Positions 1 to 4,997 of a stretch of 8,227 bases of DNA are shown here, piece after piece. The DNA lies in NCBI GenBank assembly GCA_001003205.1, contig LCOU01000035.1, forward strand, positions 1 to 8,227, read 5' to 3'. Within the stretch, counting starts at the first letter, position 1, and each line of letters starts with the position of its first letter. The notes below the pieces were generated by a model. It searched no databases. It was given only the letters and a program-made list of their open reading frames with translations, and was not told the DNA's origin. The position numbers were made by a program, and so were the translations under genes. This DNA comes from Parcubacteria group bacterium GW2011_GWA2_47_8b. Lineage in GTDB: Bacteria; Patescibacteriota; Minisyncoccia; UBA6257; WO2-44-18.

Positions 1-1
1 G

Positions 2-686
<685 letters not shown>

Positions 687-697
<11 letters not shown>

Positions 698-715
698 GTT
701 AACTATAAGTAAAAT
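687..715 (+). promoter_or_regulatory. Candidate sigma-70 promoter for secE-nusG
   Basis: A perfect -35 TTGACA (687-692), a 17-bp spacer and TAAAAT (710-715, 5 of 6 matches) lie across the gyrB stop codon. Transcription would start near 722, only about 8 nt before the secE ATG, giving an essentially leaderless message. That fits the lack of any Shine-Dalgarno sequence in front of secE. The promoter is inferred from sequence only. Confidence 0.6.
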
Positions 716-729
716 AAACCAAATAAATT

Positions 730-912
730 ATGTTTAACAAAATCAGCACGTTTTTACAGGAATCAAGGCGGGAGTTTCAGCGGGTCAATTGGCCGAGCCG
801 CTCTGAAACTGTTCGGATGACGATGATTGTTGTTATTTTCTCGCTCTCCATTGCCCTGTTTTTGGGGCTTTTAGACGCCCTGTTTACCTTCGCTTTGAGT
901 AAAATTATCTAA
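730..912 (+). CDS. secE: Preprotein translocase subunit SecE
   Basis: SecE is the small essential membrane subunit that clamps SecY in the SecYEG protein-conducting channel. The product is 60 aa, the usual size of the single-span form found outside proteobacteria. Residues 9-27 carry the amphipathic cytoplasmic helix signature (E-S-R-R-E-F-Q-R-V-N-W-P-S-R), including the conserved W-P. Residues about 32-56 form one hydrophobic transmembrane helix. The ATG at 730 has no recognisable Shine-Dalgarno sequence; the upstream stretch is A/T-rich, consistent with the near-leaderless transcript suggested by the promoter at 687-715. It is followed 2 nt after its stop by nusG, the classic secE-nusG pairing, so the two are almost certainly co-transcribed and translationally coupled. 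Confidence 0.93.
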   Translation: MFNKISTFLQESRREFQRVNWPSRSETVRMTMIVVIFSLSIALFLGLLDALFTFALSKII

Positions 913-914
913 AA

Positions 915-1460
915 ATGACAACTTCTTCTACGGAACGCCATTGGTACGCCATTCATACTTATTCCGGCTATGAAGATGCCGTAGTTCGCTATCTTCAGCA
1001 AAGAGTTGATTCCCTGGCGATGAACGACAGGATTTTTAACGTCATCGTTCCCAAGGAAAAAATGATAAAAATCAAAAACGGAAAACGCCGGCCGGTAGAG
1101 GAAAAAATTTATCCCGGCTATGTTTTGGTTGATATGATTCTTACCGAAGACACTTGGTATGTAGTGCGCAACACTCCGCGCGTTACCGGTTTTGTCGGTC
1201 CCGACACGACCAAGCCAACGCCGCTCTCAAAAGAAGAAATTGACGGCTTAATGGCGCGCATGAATGCCGGAAAGGAAAGCAAGTTTAAGGTGGAGTTGCA
1301 AGTGGGGGAATCGGTTAAGATTACCGACGGGCCGTTCAAAGATTACGACGCCAAAGTTTCCGAAGTGGACGAGGAAAAAGGCAGGATTAAGGTTTTGGTT
1401 CCAATTTTTGGTCGTGACACCGCCGTGGAACTGGATTCTTTACAAGTACGGAAAATCTAG
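915..1460 (+). CDS. nusG: Transcription termination/antitermination factor NusG
   Basis: NusG binds RNA polymerase across the clamp, affects pausing and elongation, and links transcription to Rho or to the ribosome. The protein is 181 aa, matching the standard two-domain bacterial form. The NGN domain spans about residues 9-115 (W-Y-A-I-H-T-Y-S-G-Y-E at the start, then Y-P-G-Y-V-L-V, then V-R-N-T-P-R-V-T-G-F-V-G). A charged linker follows, then the C-terminal KOW domain from about residue 130 (V-G-E-S-V-K-I-T-D-G-P-F). No extra domain is inserted between the two. The ATG lies 2 nt after the secE stop and lacks a Shine-Dalgarno sequence, so initiation probably depends on ribosomes ending secE. 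The stop codon sits 2 nt before a long inverted repeat leading to rplK, and a possible rplK promoter lies in the last codons. Confidence 0.97.
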   Translation: MTTSSTERHWYAIHTYSGYEDAVVRYLQQRVDSLAMNDRIFNVIVPKEKMIKIKNGKRRPVEEKIYPGYVLVDMILTEDTWYVVRNTPRVTGFVGPDTTKPTPLSKEEIDGLMARMNAGKESKFKVELQVGESVKITDGPFKDYDAKVSEVDEEKGRIKVLVPIFGRDTAVELDSLQVRKI

Positions 1461-1466
1461 TAAAAT
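1439..1466 (+). promoter_or_regulatory. Candidate promoter upstream of rplK
   Basis: TTTACA (1439-1444) and TAAAAT (1461-1466), each 5 of 6 to consensus, are separated by 16 bp. They span the last codons and stop of nusG. A start near 1473 would give an rplK leader of about 80 nt. The -10 overlaps the 5' arm of the outer inverted repeat, so promoter and read-through RNA structure are competing explanations for this stretch. Confidence 0.4.
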
Positions 1467-1546
1467 AATGCTAATTATGCTAAGGTATGCGAATACCGCG
1501 AATGAAATTAGTGGCATTCGCATAAATTCGTAGTTTTGCATTATTT
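1463..1546 (+). repeat. Nested inverted repeats filling the nusG-rplK gap
   Basis: Two perfect 9-bp inverted repeats are nested. The outer one pairs AAATAATGC (1463-1471) with GCATTATTT (1538-1546). The inner one pairs TATGCGAAT (1486-1494) with ATTCGCATA (1516-1524); after one A/C mismatch it gains two C-G pairs (1496-1497 with 1513-1514). Short direct repeats add alternative pairings: GCGAAT at 1489 and 1498, ATTCG at 1516 and 1526, and ATGC(T/G)AA at 1468, 1477 and 1487. In a read-through transcript the outer helix would bring the nusG stop (1458-1460) close to the rplK ATG (1555). It could be a cis-acting RNA control element or a miniature palindromic insert. No U-run follows the inner hairpin, so it is not a normal terminator. 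Confidence 0.6.
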
Positions 1547-1554
1547 CACGCAAC

Positions 1555-1983
1555 ATGGCGAAACCCATCAAGACAATTCTCAAATTACAAATTGAAGCCG
1601 GCAAAGCGAACCCGGCCCCTCCGATTGGTCCCGCTCTTGGACAGCACGGCGTCAATATCGCCGAGTTTTGCAAACAATTTAACGACGCCACGAAAACGAT
1701 GACCGGTGACGTGGTCCCTGCCGAAATTACCATCTATGAGGACCGCAGTTTTACTTTCAAACTGAAAACCCCTCCGGCATCCGCGCTTTTGAAAAAAGCC
1801 GCCGGCATTGAAAAGGGCTCCGGCGAACCCGGCACCAAAAAAGTGGGCAAGGTTACCAAGGAAGACTTGCGCGCCATCGCCGAAAAGAAAATGGTGGATC
1901 TCAACGCCAATGACATTGACGCCGCGATGAAAATTATCGCCGGCACTGCCCGCAACATGGGCATTGAAGTAATTGAAAAATAG
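1555..1983 (+). CDS. rplK: 50S ribosomal protein uL11
   Basis: L11 binds the GTPase-associated centre of 23S rRNA, takes part in elongation-factor function and is part of the thiostrepton target. The product is 142 aa, the same length as the E. coli protein. The N-terminal domain has the proline-rich P-A-P-P-I-G-P-A-L-G-Q-H-G-V-N-I segment (residues 21-36). The C-terminal rRNA-binding domain ends with the family signature D-L-N-A-N-D-I-D-A-A-M-K-I-I-A-G-T-A-R-N-M-G-I. The ATG at 1555 gives the normal M-A-K-P-I-K start but has no Shine-Dalgarno sequence. Unusually, rplA, rplJ and rplL do not follow; the next gene downstream is a deaminase. The 3' end appears to contain the promoter of that gene, and no terminator is visible after the stop. 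Confidence 0.97.
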   Translation: MAKPIKTILKLQIEAGKANPAPPIGPALGQHGVNIAEFCKQFNDATKTMTGDVVPAEITIYEDRSFTFKLKTPPASALLKKAAGIEKGSGEPGTKKVGKVTKEDLRAIAEKKMVDLNANDIDAAMKIIAGTARNMGIEVIEK

Positions 1984-1992
1984 CGTTATACT
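1964..1992 (+). promoter_or_regulatory. Candidate promoter for the deaminase gene
   Basis: TTGAAG (1964-1969, 4 of 6) and TATACT (1987-1992, 5 of 6) are spaced by 17 bp. They lie across the last codons and stop of rplK. The predicted start near 1999 gives a leader of about 20 nt that contains the AGGAG ribosome-binding site. Confidence 0.5.
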
Positions 1993-2019
1993 CCATCCGG
2001 TTTTTTGACAGGAGTTATT

Positions 2020-2559
2020 ATGGCCACCAACGGGGCATCGGCCCGGCTGAATTGGGACGAGTTTTTTATTGTTTTGGCGGTACTGTATTCCTCGCGCGGG
2101 ACCTGCAGTCGTTTGCGCACTGCCTGCATTTTGGTGAAAAACAAGAAAATTGTCGGCGCCGGCTACAACGGCGCAGTTTCCGGTCTGGAAAATTGCGACG
2201 AAGTCGGCCATTTGATGGTTGGCAAGCATTGCCTTAGGACGCAACACGGCGAGCGCAATGCCATTGATAATTCCATCGCCGATCTCTGTGGCGCAACGGC
2301 CTACGTCATTGCGACGCCATGCCTCAATTGCGTGAAGAGTCTTCTCCAAAAAGGCGTGATCCGAATCGTCTATGTCGGCTCTTATGACAACGTGGAGGGG
2401 AGCGAATACATTCAGGAAATGTGCCGGAAGAAGCAGGTGAGACTGGAGCAGTGGGCGTCCGATCCGCTGGCTGTCTTTGACCTTCTTGGGCAGGCGCTTC
2501 GCCGGCTCAAATGCAAGGGCGGAATTTTCAAAGAGTTAGGCCATCTGGCTATTGGCTAA
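2020..2559 (+). CDS. Zinc-dependent deoxycytidylate (dCMP) deaminase-like protein
   Basis: The product (179 aa) belongs to the cytidine/deoxycytidylate deaminase fold, ComEB/dCMP deaminase type, which converts dCMP to dUMP for thymidylate synthesis. Visible signatures are T-C-S-R-L-R-T-A (28-35), the substrate-loop motif G-Y-N-G (48-51), C59 and C71, which match the extra structural-metal region of dCMP deaminases, and the catalytic zinc site with H76 and E78 (H-G-E-R-N-A-I) plus C101 and C104 (P-C-L-N-C). The second residue of the H-A-E motif is Gly instead of Ala. The tail after about residue 140 is not family-diagnostic. ATG 2020 is chosen over the in-frame TTG at 2005 because AGGAG (2010-2014) sits 5 nt upstream of it. 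An intrinsic terminator follows at once, so this is probably a single-gene unit. The exact substrate (dCMP or another cytosine nucleotide) is inferred from the family. Confidence 0.85.
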   Translation: MATNGASARLNWDEFFIVLAVLYSSRGTCSRLRTACILVKNKKIVGAGYNGAVSGLENCDEVGHLMVGKHCLRTQHGERNAIDNSIADLCGATAYVIATPCLNCVKSLLQKGVIRIVYVGSYDNVEGSEYIQEMCRKKQVRLEQWASDPLAVFDLLGQALRRLKCKGGIFKELGHLAIG

Positions 2560-2560
2560 C

Positions 2561-2587
2561 AAACTCCGAATAACTCGGAGTTTTTTT
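2561..2587 (+). terminator. Intrinsic terminator after the deaminase gene
   Basis: AAACTCCGA (2561-2569) pairs perfectly with TCGGAGTTT (2575-2583) around a 5-nt loop, with a run of seven T (2581-2587). The hairpin begins 1 nt after the TAA stop. Confidence 0.92.
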
Positions 2588-2588
2588 G

Positions 2589-2617
2589 TTGACTTTCAAC
2601 CCTCACTTCCTTAGATT
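2589..2617 (+). promoter_or_regulatory. Candidate promoter for the first deoxyribosyltransferase-like gene
   Basis: TTGACT (2589-2594, 5 of 6) begins just after the terminator T-run and is followed after 17 bp by TAGATT (2612-2617, 4 of 6). The spacing is ideal but the -10 is weak. Confidence 0.4.
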
Positions 2618-2645
2618 AAAGGTGTTCATTGAAAGGAAAATAATC

Positions 2646-3149
2646 GTGAGACCACTTGTTATTTGCTGTAGCCAGCGATTCAAAGAGGAACTATACGCCT
2701 TCGTGAAATTTCTGGAAAAGCGTGGCGTTATGGTTCACTATCCGAATTTTCGGTACCACAGCAAAACGTTTATCAAAAAGGAAGAGTATCAGCGTATGAA
2801 GGCCCGCGGTTACAAAGATAAGACGCCGGGTTTGGTTCGGCAGCACATTGATAAAATACGAAAGATCGCGAAACAGGGCGGCATCTGTCTGATTTTTAAC
2901 CCGCTTTCAAAGAAGCGGCAAAGCAAGAAATTCGGATACATCGGCTTTAACACGGTTTTGGAAATGGGCGAAGCTGACGGCGTTGAAATGAATATCTTGC
3001 TTTTGAGGCCGAATGAAGAGCCGTCCACCACCGTGGTCGCGCACGGCGATGATGACCGCCGGCATATTTTTACCCTGGAATTTCCCAAGGCCGACCCGAT
3101 GGACTTTGATTTCGTTTGGGATAAATGGCTAAAGAGGTGGCTGCAATGA
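2646..3149 (+). CDS. Nucleoside 2-deoxyribosyltransferase-like protein, copy 1
   Basis: This is a 167-aa protein of uncertain function. Residues 5-16 (V-I-C-C-S-Q-R-F-K-E-E-L) look like a first beta-strand and loop. Residues 79-87 (G-I-C-L-I-F-N-P-L) form a hydrophobic strand. They lead into G-Y-I-G-F-N-T-V-L-E-M-G-E-A (97-110), which resembles the Gly-rich loop plus conserved Glu of the nucleoside 2-deoxyribosyltransferase/Rcl superfamily, where the Glu is the catalytic nucleophile. A basic insert (about 36-60) and a C-terminal tail with several acidic and aromatic residues are specific to this copy. GTG 2646 is preferred over the in-frame TTG at 2586 because AGGA (2634-2637) lies 8 nt upstream and because the alignment with copy 2 begins there. 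The gene overlaps the Nudix gene by ATGA (3146-3149), so the two are translationally coupled. The family call is by motif only. Confidence 0.6.
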   Translation: MRPLVICCSQRFKEELYAFVKFLEKRGVMVHYPNFRYHSKTFIKKEEYQRMKARGYKDKTPGLVRQHIDKIRKIAKQGGICLIFNPLSKKRQSKKFGYIGFNTVLEMGEADGVEMNILLLRPNEEPSTTVVAHGDDDRRHIFTLEFPKADPMDFDFVWDKWLKRWLQ

Positions 3150-3595
3150 AGCACGAACGCTGCGATGCCGTCGGAGCGATCGTCAAGAATAGTAAGGGCC
3201 ACTATCTGGTACTTTATCGGCTCCAACAGCCCCAAGGATTGGGTTGTCCGGCCGGGCACGTTGAAGAGGACGAAACGAGGGTTGAAGCGGTTACCCGCGA
3301 ACTTTTTGAAGAGACGGGGATTCGCGCCAAGAAAACTGCTTGTGTTTACAGAGGGGTTTTCGGTACCGCGCGGCTGCGATGCAAGCGTGGCGTTTCAAAA
3401 CACAAGTGGAGCATTTATCGCGTCCTGACTTATGTCGGAAAGGCCCGCCGCAAGGAAAAGCGCGAACATGCGTTCGTAAAATTTATGTCACCCAAGAAAA
3501 TTCGGGAATATGCCAATAGAAATGATTTGACGCCGCTGTGGGTGGAAGTCTTCCGCCAGCTCAAGATCATTAACGGCCGCACGAACCATACCTAA
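3146..3595 (+). CDS. Nudix hydrolase, copy 1
   Basis: Nudix enzymes hydrolyse a nucleoside diphosphate linked to another moiety (NTPs, ADP-ribose, NADH, capped RNA and others) using divalent metal. The 149-aa product contains a perfect Nudix box (G-x5-E-x7-R-E-L-x-E-E-x-G-I): it starts at G-H-V-E-E-D-E, continues to R-E-L-F-E-E-T-G-I, and is preceded by the usual P-A beta-strand. The N-terminal V-G-A-I-V-K-N-S-K-G and the C-terminal F-V-K-F-M-S-P-K-K-I-R-E-Y are shared with the second Nudix gene, so the two arose by duplication. Here the central region is longer and rich in Lys and Arg. ATG 3146 is chosen because it overlaps the upstream stop (ATGA) and has an AGAGGTGG stretch (3133-3140) just upstream; an in-frame ATG at 3125 is possible but less well placed. 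The substrate cannot be told from the sequence. Confidence 0.88.
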   Translation: MKHERCDAVGAIVKNSKGHYLVLYRLQQPQGLGCPAGHVEEDETRVEAVTRELFEETGIRAKKTACVYRGVFGTARLRCKRGVSKHKWSIYRVLTYVGKARRKEKREHAFVKFMSPKKIREYANRNDLTPLWVEVFRQLKIINGRTNHT

Positions 3596-3622
3596 CCATC
3601 GGTTTACAACCGGTGGTTTTTT
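3594..3622 (+). terminator. Intrinsic terminator overlapping the Nudix-1 stop codon
   Basis: AACCATCGGTT (3594-3604) pairs with AACCGGTGGTT (3608-3618) through 11 pairs, one of them G-U, around a 3-nt loop, with a T-run at 3617-3622. The first two bases of the stem belong to the TAA stop codon. Confidence 0.92.
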
Positions 3623-3632
3623 GTTGTAAAAT
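3603..3632 (+). promoter_or_regulatory. Candidate promoter for Nudix-2, -35 inside the terminator hairpin
   Basis: TTTACA (3603-3608, 5 of 6) spans the loop of the preceding terminator. It is followed after 18 bp by TAAAAT (3627-3632, 5 of 6). The leader would be about 32 nt and contains the strong AGGAGG ribosome-binding site. Confidence 0.5.
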
Positions 3633-3670
3633 GCCGTTGGAACGTTGAAAACCTTTCAGAGGAGGCGCTC

Positions 3671-4093
3671 ATGACTTCACCATTCTGCCATAGTGTCGGC
3701 GCGGTCATCAAAAATTCCAAGGGCGAATATCTGATGCTGTACCGCTTAGTCAAACCCATCGGACTTGCGATGCCGGCTGGGCATGTGGAATCGGGAGAAG
3801 AGCCGGGCGATGCCATCAGGCGCGAAGTCCTGGAAGAAACCGGCATTCGGGTTATTAATATGACACGCAGATGGGAAAGCATCGTGTCGGTTGGGTGCAG
3901 TCGCGGCATTGCCACGCACATTTGGCACGTTTTTGAGGTTAAGAGCTACCAGGGCGAACCGGAGCTTAAAGAGCCCCGCAAGCACAAATTTGTGAGGTTT
4001 ATGTCGCCGGACGAAATTCGCCAATATGCAGCTCGCAAAGATTTTGACCCGTCTTGGTCCCGCTTTATTTTAAAAGACTTGGGGATTCTATGA
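3671..4093 (+). CDS. Nudix hydrolase, copy 2
   Basis: This 140-aa protein has a perfect Nudix box (G-H-V-E-S-G-E, then seven residues, then R-E-V-L-E-E-T-G-I), giving the metal-binding glutamates needed to cleave a nucleoside-diphosphate bond. It aligns with the first Nudix protein over its whole length, including V-G-A-V-I-K-N-S-K-G, Y-R-L-x-x-P-x-G-L and the end motif F-V-R-F-M-S-P-D-E-I-R-Q-Y. The pair is therefore a diverged tandem duplication. The central part differs most (more aromatic residues and Ser, fewer Lys/Arg), which suggests different substrates. ATG 3671 follows AGGAGG (3660-3665) with a 5-nt spacer, the best ribosome-binding site in the window. Its stop overlaps the next start as ATGA (4090-4093), so a small downstream gene is coupled to it. 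Substrate unknown. Confidence 0.9.
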   Translation: MTSPFCHSVGAVIKNSKGEYLMLYRLVKPIGLAMPAGHVESGEEPGDAIRREVLEETGIRVINMTRRWESIVSVGCSRGIATHIWHVFEVKSYQGEPELKEPRKHKFVRFMSPDEIRQYAARKDFDPSWSRFILKDLGIL

Positions 4094-4397
4094 TTGAAAA
4101 ACCCCCGCCGAATTTTGCCGCCTGGACGCTTAAGGAAACGCTCTCCCTGTTTATTGAGTTTGAAACCCCTTTGGGAAACACGCTTTCTTGATATTTTGGG
4201 GCATTGAAGGGGGAGAAACCTATGAGTTCTTTTCCGTTTTTCACAACGGAAGGTGGGAAAGCTTCTCCAATGACAACAAGGCGATGATTGCCGCAGTGGT
4301 GGAAAAAGACAAGCTCGACTTCATTGTTATGTGTAGAATTGCCGTTCGCCGCCGGAACGACCAAGAGATTCTACGTTTTTTCGTTGAAAGAAATTAG
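4090..4397 (+). CDS. Small unknown gene split over two reading frames
   Basis: An ATG overlapping the Nudix-2 stop (ATGA, 4090-4093) opens a frame of 33 codons (M-I-E-K-P-P-P-N-F-A-A-W) that ends at TGA 4189-4191. A second frame, shifted by -1, continues to TAG 4395-4397 and encodes about 70 residues (L-I-F-W-G-I-E-G-G-E-T-Y-E-F-F), ending in E-I-L-R-F-F-V-E-R-N. Joined, they give about 102 aa that read like one small alpha/beta protein. I do not recognise it. There are three explanations: programmed -1 frameshifting at the C-CCT-TTG-GGA-AAC stretch (4167-4179); a single lost base, real or an assembly error; or two coupled peptides, since TTG 4188 overlaps TGA 4189 as TTGA. A terminator starting on the last base of the TAG supports the second frame as the true gene end. 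Confidence 0.55.
4167..4179 (+). other. Candidate -1 frameshift slippery site (two overlapping heptamers)
   Basis: CCCTTTG (4167-4173) and GGGAAAC (4173-4179) both fit the X-XXY-YYZ slippery pattern, in phase with the upstream frame (C-CCT-TTG and G-GGA-AAC). They lie between the last stop of the -1 frame (TGA 4161-4163) and the stop of the 0 frame (TGA 4189-4191), the only interval where a shift could work. GGGAAAC is a known retroviral -1 site. No convincing stem-loop or pseudoknot is seen at the usual 5-9 nt distance downstream. Confidence 0.35.
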
Positions 4398-4428
4398 CCC
4401 CCGATGGACATCGGGGGCGTTTTGTTTT
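4397..4428 (+). terminator. Intrinsic terminator after the split small gene
   Basis: GCCCCCGAT (4397-4405) pairs perfectly with ATCGGGGGC (4410-4418) around a 4-nt loop, followed by a T-rich tract (4420-4428) with one G. The stem starts on the last base of the TAG stop. Confidence 0.92.
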
Positions 4429-4433
4429 ATATT
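4405..4433 (+). promoter_or_regulatory. Candidate promoter for copy 2 of the deoxyribosyltransferase-like gene
   Basis: TGGACA (4405-4410, 5 of 6) covers the loop of the preceding terminator. TATATT (4428-4433, 5 of 6) follows after 17 bp. This is the same terminator-loop arrangement as in front of Nudix-2. Confidence 0.5.
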
Positions 4434-4469
4434 CATGGCGTCATTTGAAAATTGACAAGGAGTAGAGCA

Positions 4470-4931
4470 ATGACCAAATCAGTCGTTTTTTGTTGCAGTC
4501 AGAGGTTCAAGCCGGAGTTGGAGCAATTTATCAAAGGATTGCAGATTTGTTCCAACGCTTGCCTGGTCCATATCAGGGTGCTGGAGCCGGAGTTTGAAGA
4601 CAGGCCGCCGGCATTTCTTAACGCCAGCGAGGCGGAGCGACTGAAAGACGAGGTTTATAAAGCCAGGGTTGGCGATAAAGTTTTTGAACATTTGTTCAAA
4701 AAGGTTCTGCCCGCCGACGTCTGTTTTATTTTTAACCTCAACGGCTACATTGGCGCGAATACTATCGGTGAATTATTCGCCGCCGCGGCCTTGAGAAAAA
4801 TTTGCTACGCGCTTGACCCGCGAATGCTGATGGGTAAATACCCCGACCAGCTTTATGAAGAGCCGTCAGCCATCAAGCTGATTCACGAAGTTGTGCCAGA
4901 TCCCGTGGAGTTATGCCGACGATTAATGTGA
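4470..4931 (+). CDS. Nucleoside 2-deoxyribosyltransferase-like protein, copy 2
   Basis: This 153-aa protein is a paralogue of the one at 2646-3149. It shares the N-terminal strand and loop V-V-F-C-C-S-Q-R-F-K-P-E-L (5-17) and the core A-D-V-C-F-I-F-N-L-N (82-91) running into G-Y-I-G-A-N-T-I-G-E-L (92-102). The Asp before the strand and the G-Y-I-G-x-N-T-x-x-E loop resemble the nucleoside 2-deoxyribosyltransferase/Rcl superfamily, in which the Glu attacks C1' of the deoxyribose. The helix after it (A-A-A-A-L-R-K) and the strand I-C-Y-A-L complete a Rossmann-like unit. Compared with copy 1 it is closer to the classical pattern and lacks the C-terminal extension. ATG 4470 is chosen because AAGGAG (4457-4462) lies 7 nt upstream; the in-frame TTG at 4452 would precede that site. 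It forms a single-gene unit flanked by terminators. Enzymatic activity is inferred. Confidence 0.62.
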   Translation: MTKSVVFCCSQRFKPELEQFIKGLQICSNACLVHIRVLEPEFEDRPPAFLNASEAERLKDEVYKARVGDKVFEHLFKKVLPADVCFIFNLNGYIGANTIGELFAAAALRKICYALDPRMLMGKYPDQLYEEPSAIKLIHEVVPDPVELCRRLM

Positions 4932-4956
4932 CCCCCGCCAAACGGGGGTTTATTTT
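4931..4956 (+). terminator. Intrinsic terminator after deoxyribosyltransferase-like copy 2
   Basis: ACCCCCG (4931-4937) pairs perfectly with CGGGGGT (4943-4949) around a 5-nt loop, followed by a T-rich tract (4949-4956) with one A. The stem starts on the last base of the TGA stop. Confidence 0.88.
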
Positions 4957-4978
4957 AAACAGTTTTGTGTCTTATAAT
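4949..4978 (+). promoter_or_regulatory. Candidate promoter for gatB
   Basis: A perfect -10 TATAAT (4973-4978) has only a poor -35 (TTTATT, 4949-4954, spacer 18) in the terminator T-tract. The start would be near 4985, giving a very short leader made up almost entirely of the ribosome-binding site. Confidence 0.5.
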
Positions 4979-4997
4979 AAAATCAAGAGGTGAAAAT

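Noticed and set aside
1585..2349. Long antisense open frame (254 codons) across rplK and the deaminase gene
   Set aside because: It mirrors two conserved plus-strand genes, has no recognisable motif and spans two gene boundaries; it is a codon-usage shadow.
2586..2645. N-terminal extension of deoxyribosyltransferase-like copy 1 from TTG 2586
   Set aside because: It would begin in the terminator T-run, lacks an SD, and the extra 20 residues have no counterpart in copy 2.
4229..4251. Hairpin TTCCGTT/AACGGAA as stimulator for frameshifting at 4167-4179
   Set aside because: It lies about 50 nt downstream, too far for a normal frameshift stimulator; probably incidental.
2005..4960. Integron-like gene cassette array
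   Set aside because: The hairpins between units are unrelated in sequence and are ordinary terminators with T-runs; no attC-like core sites or integrase are seen.
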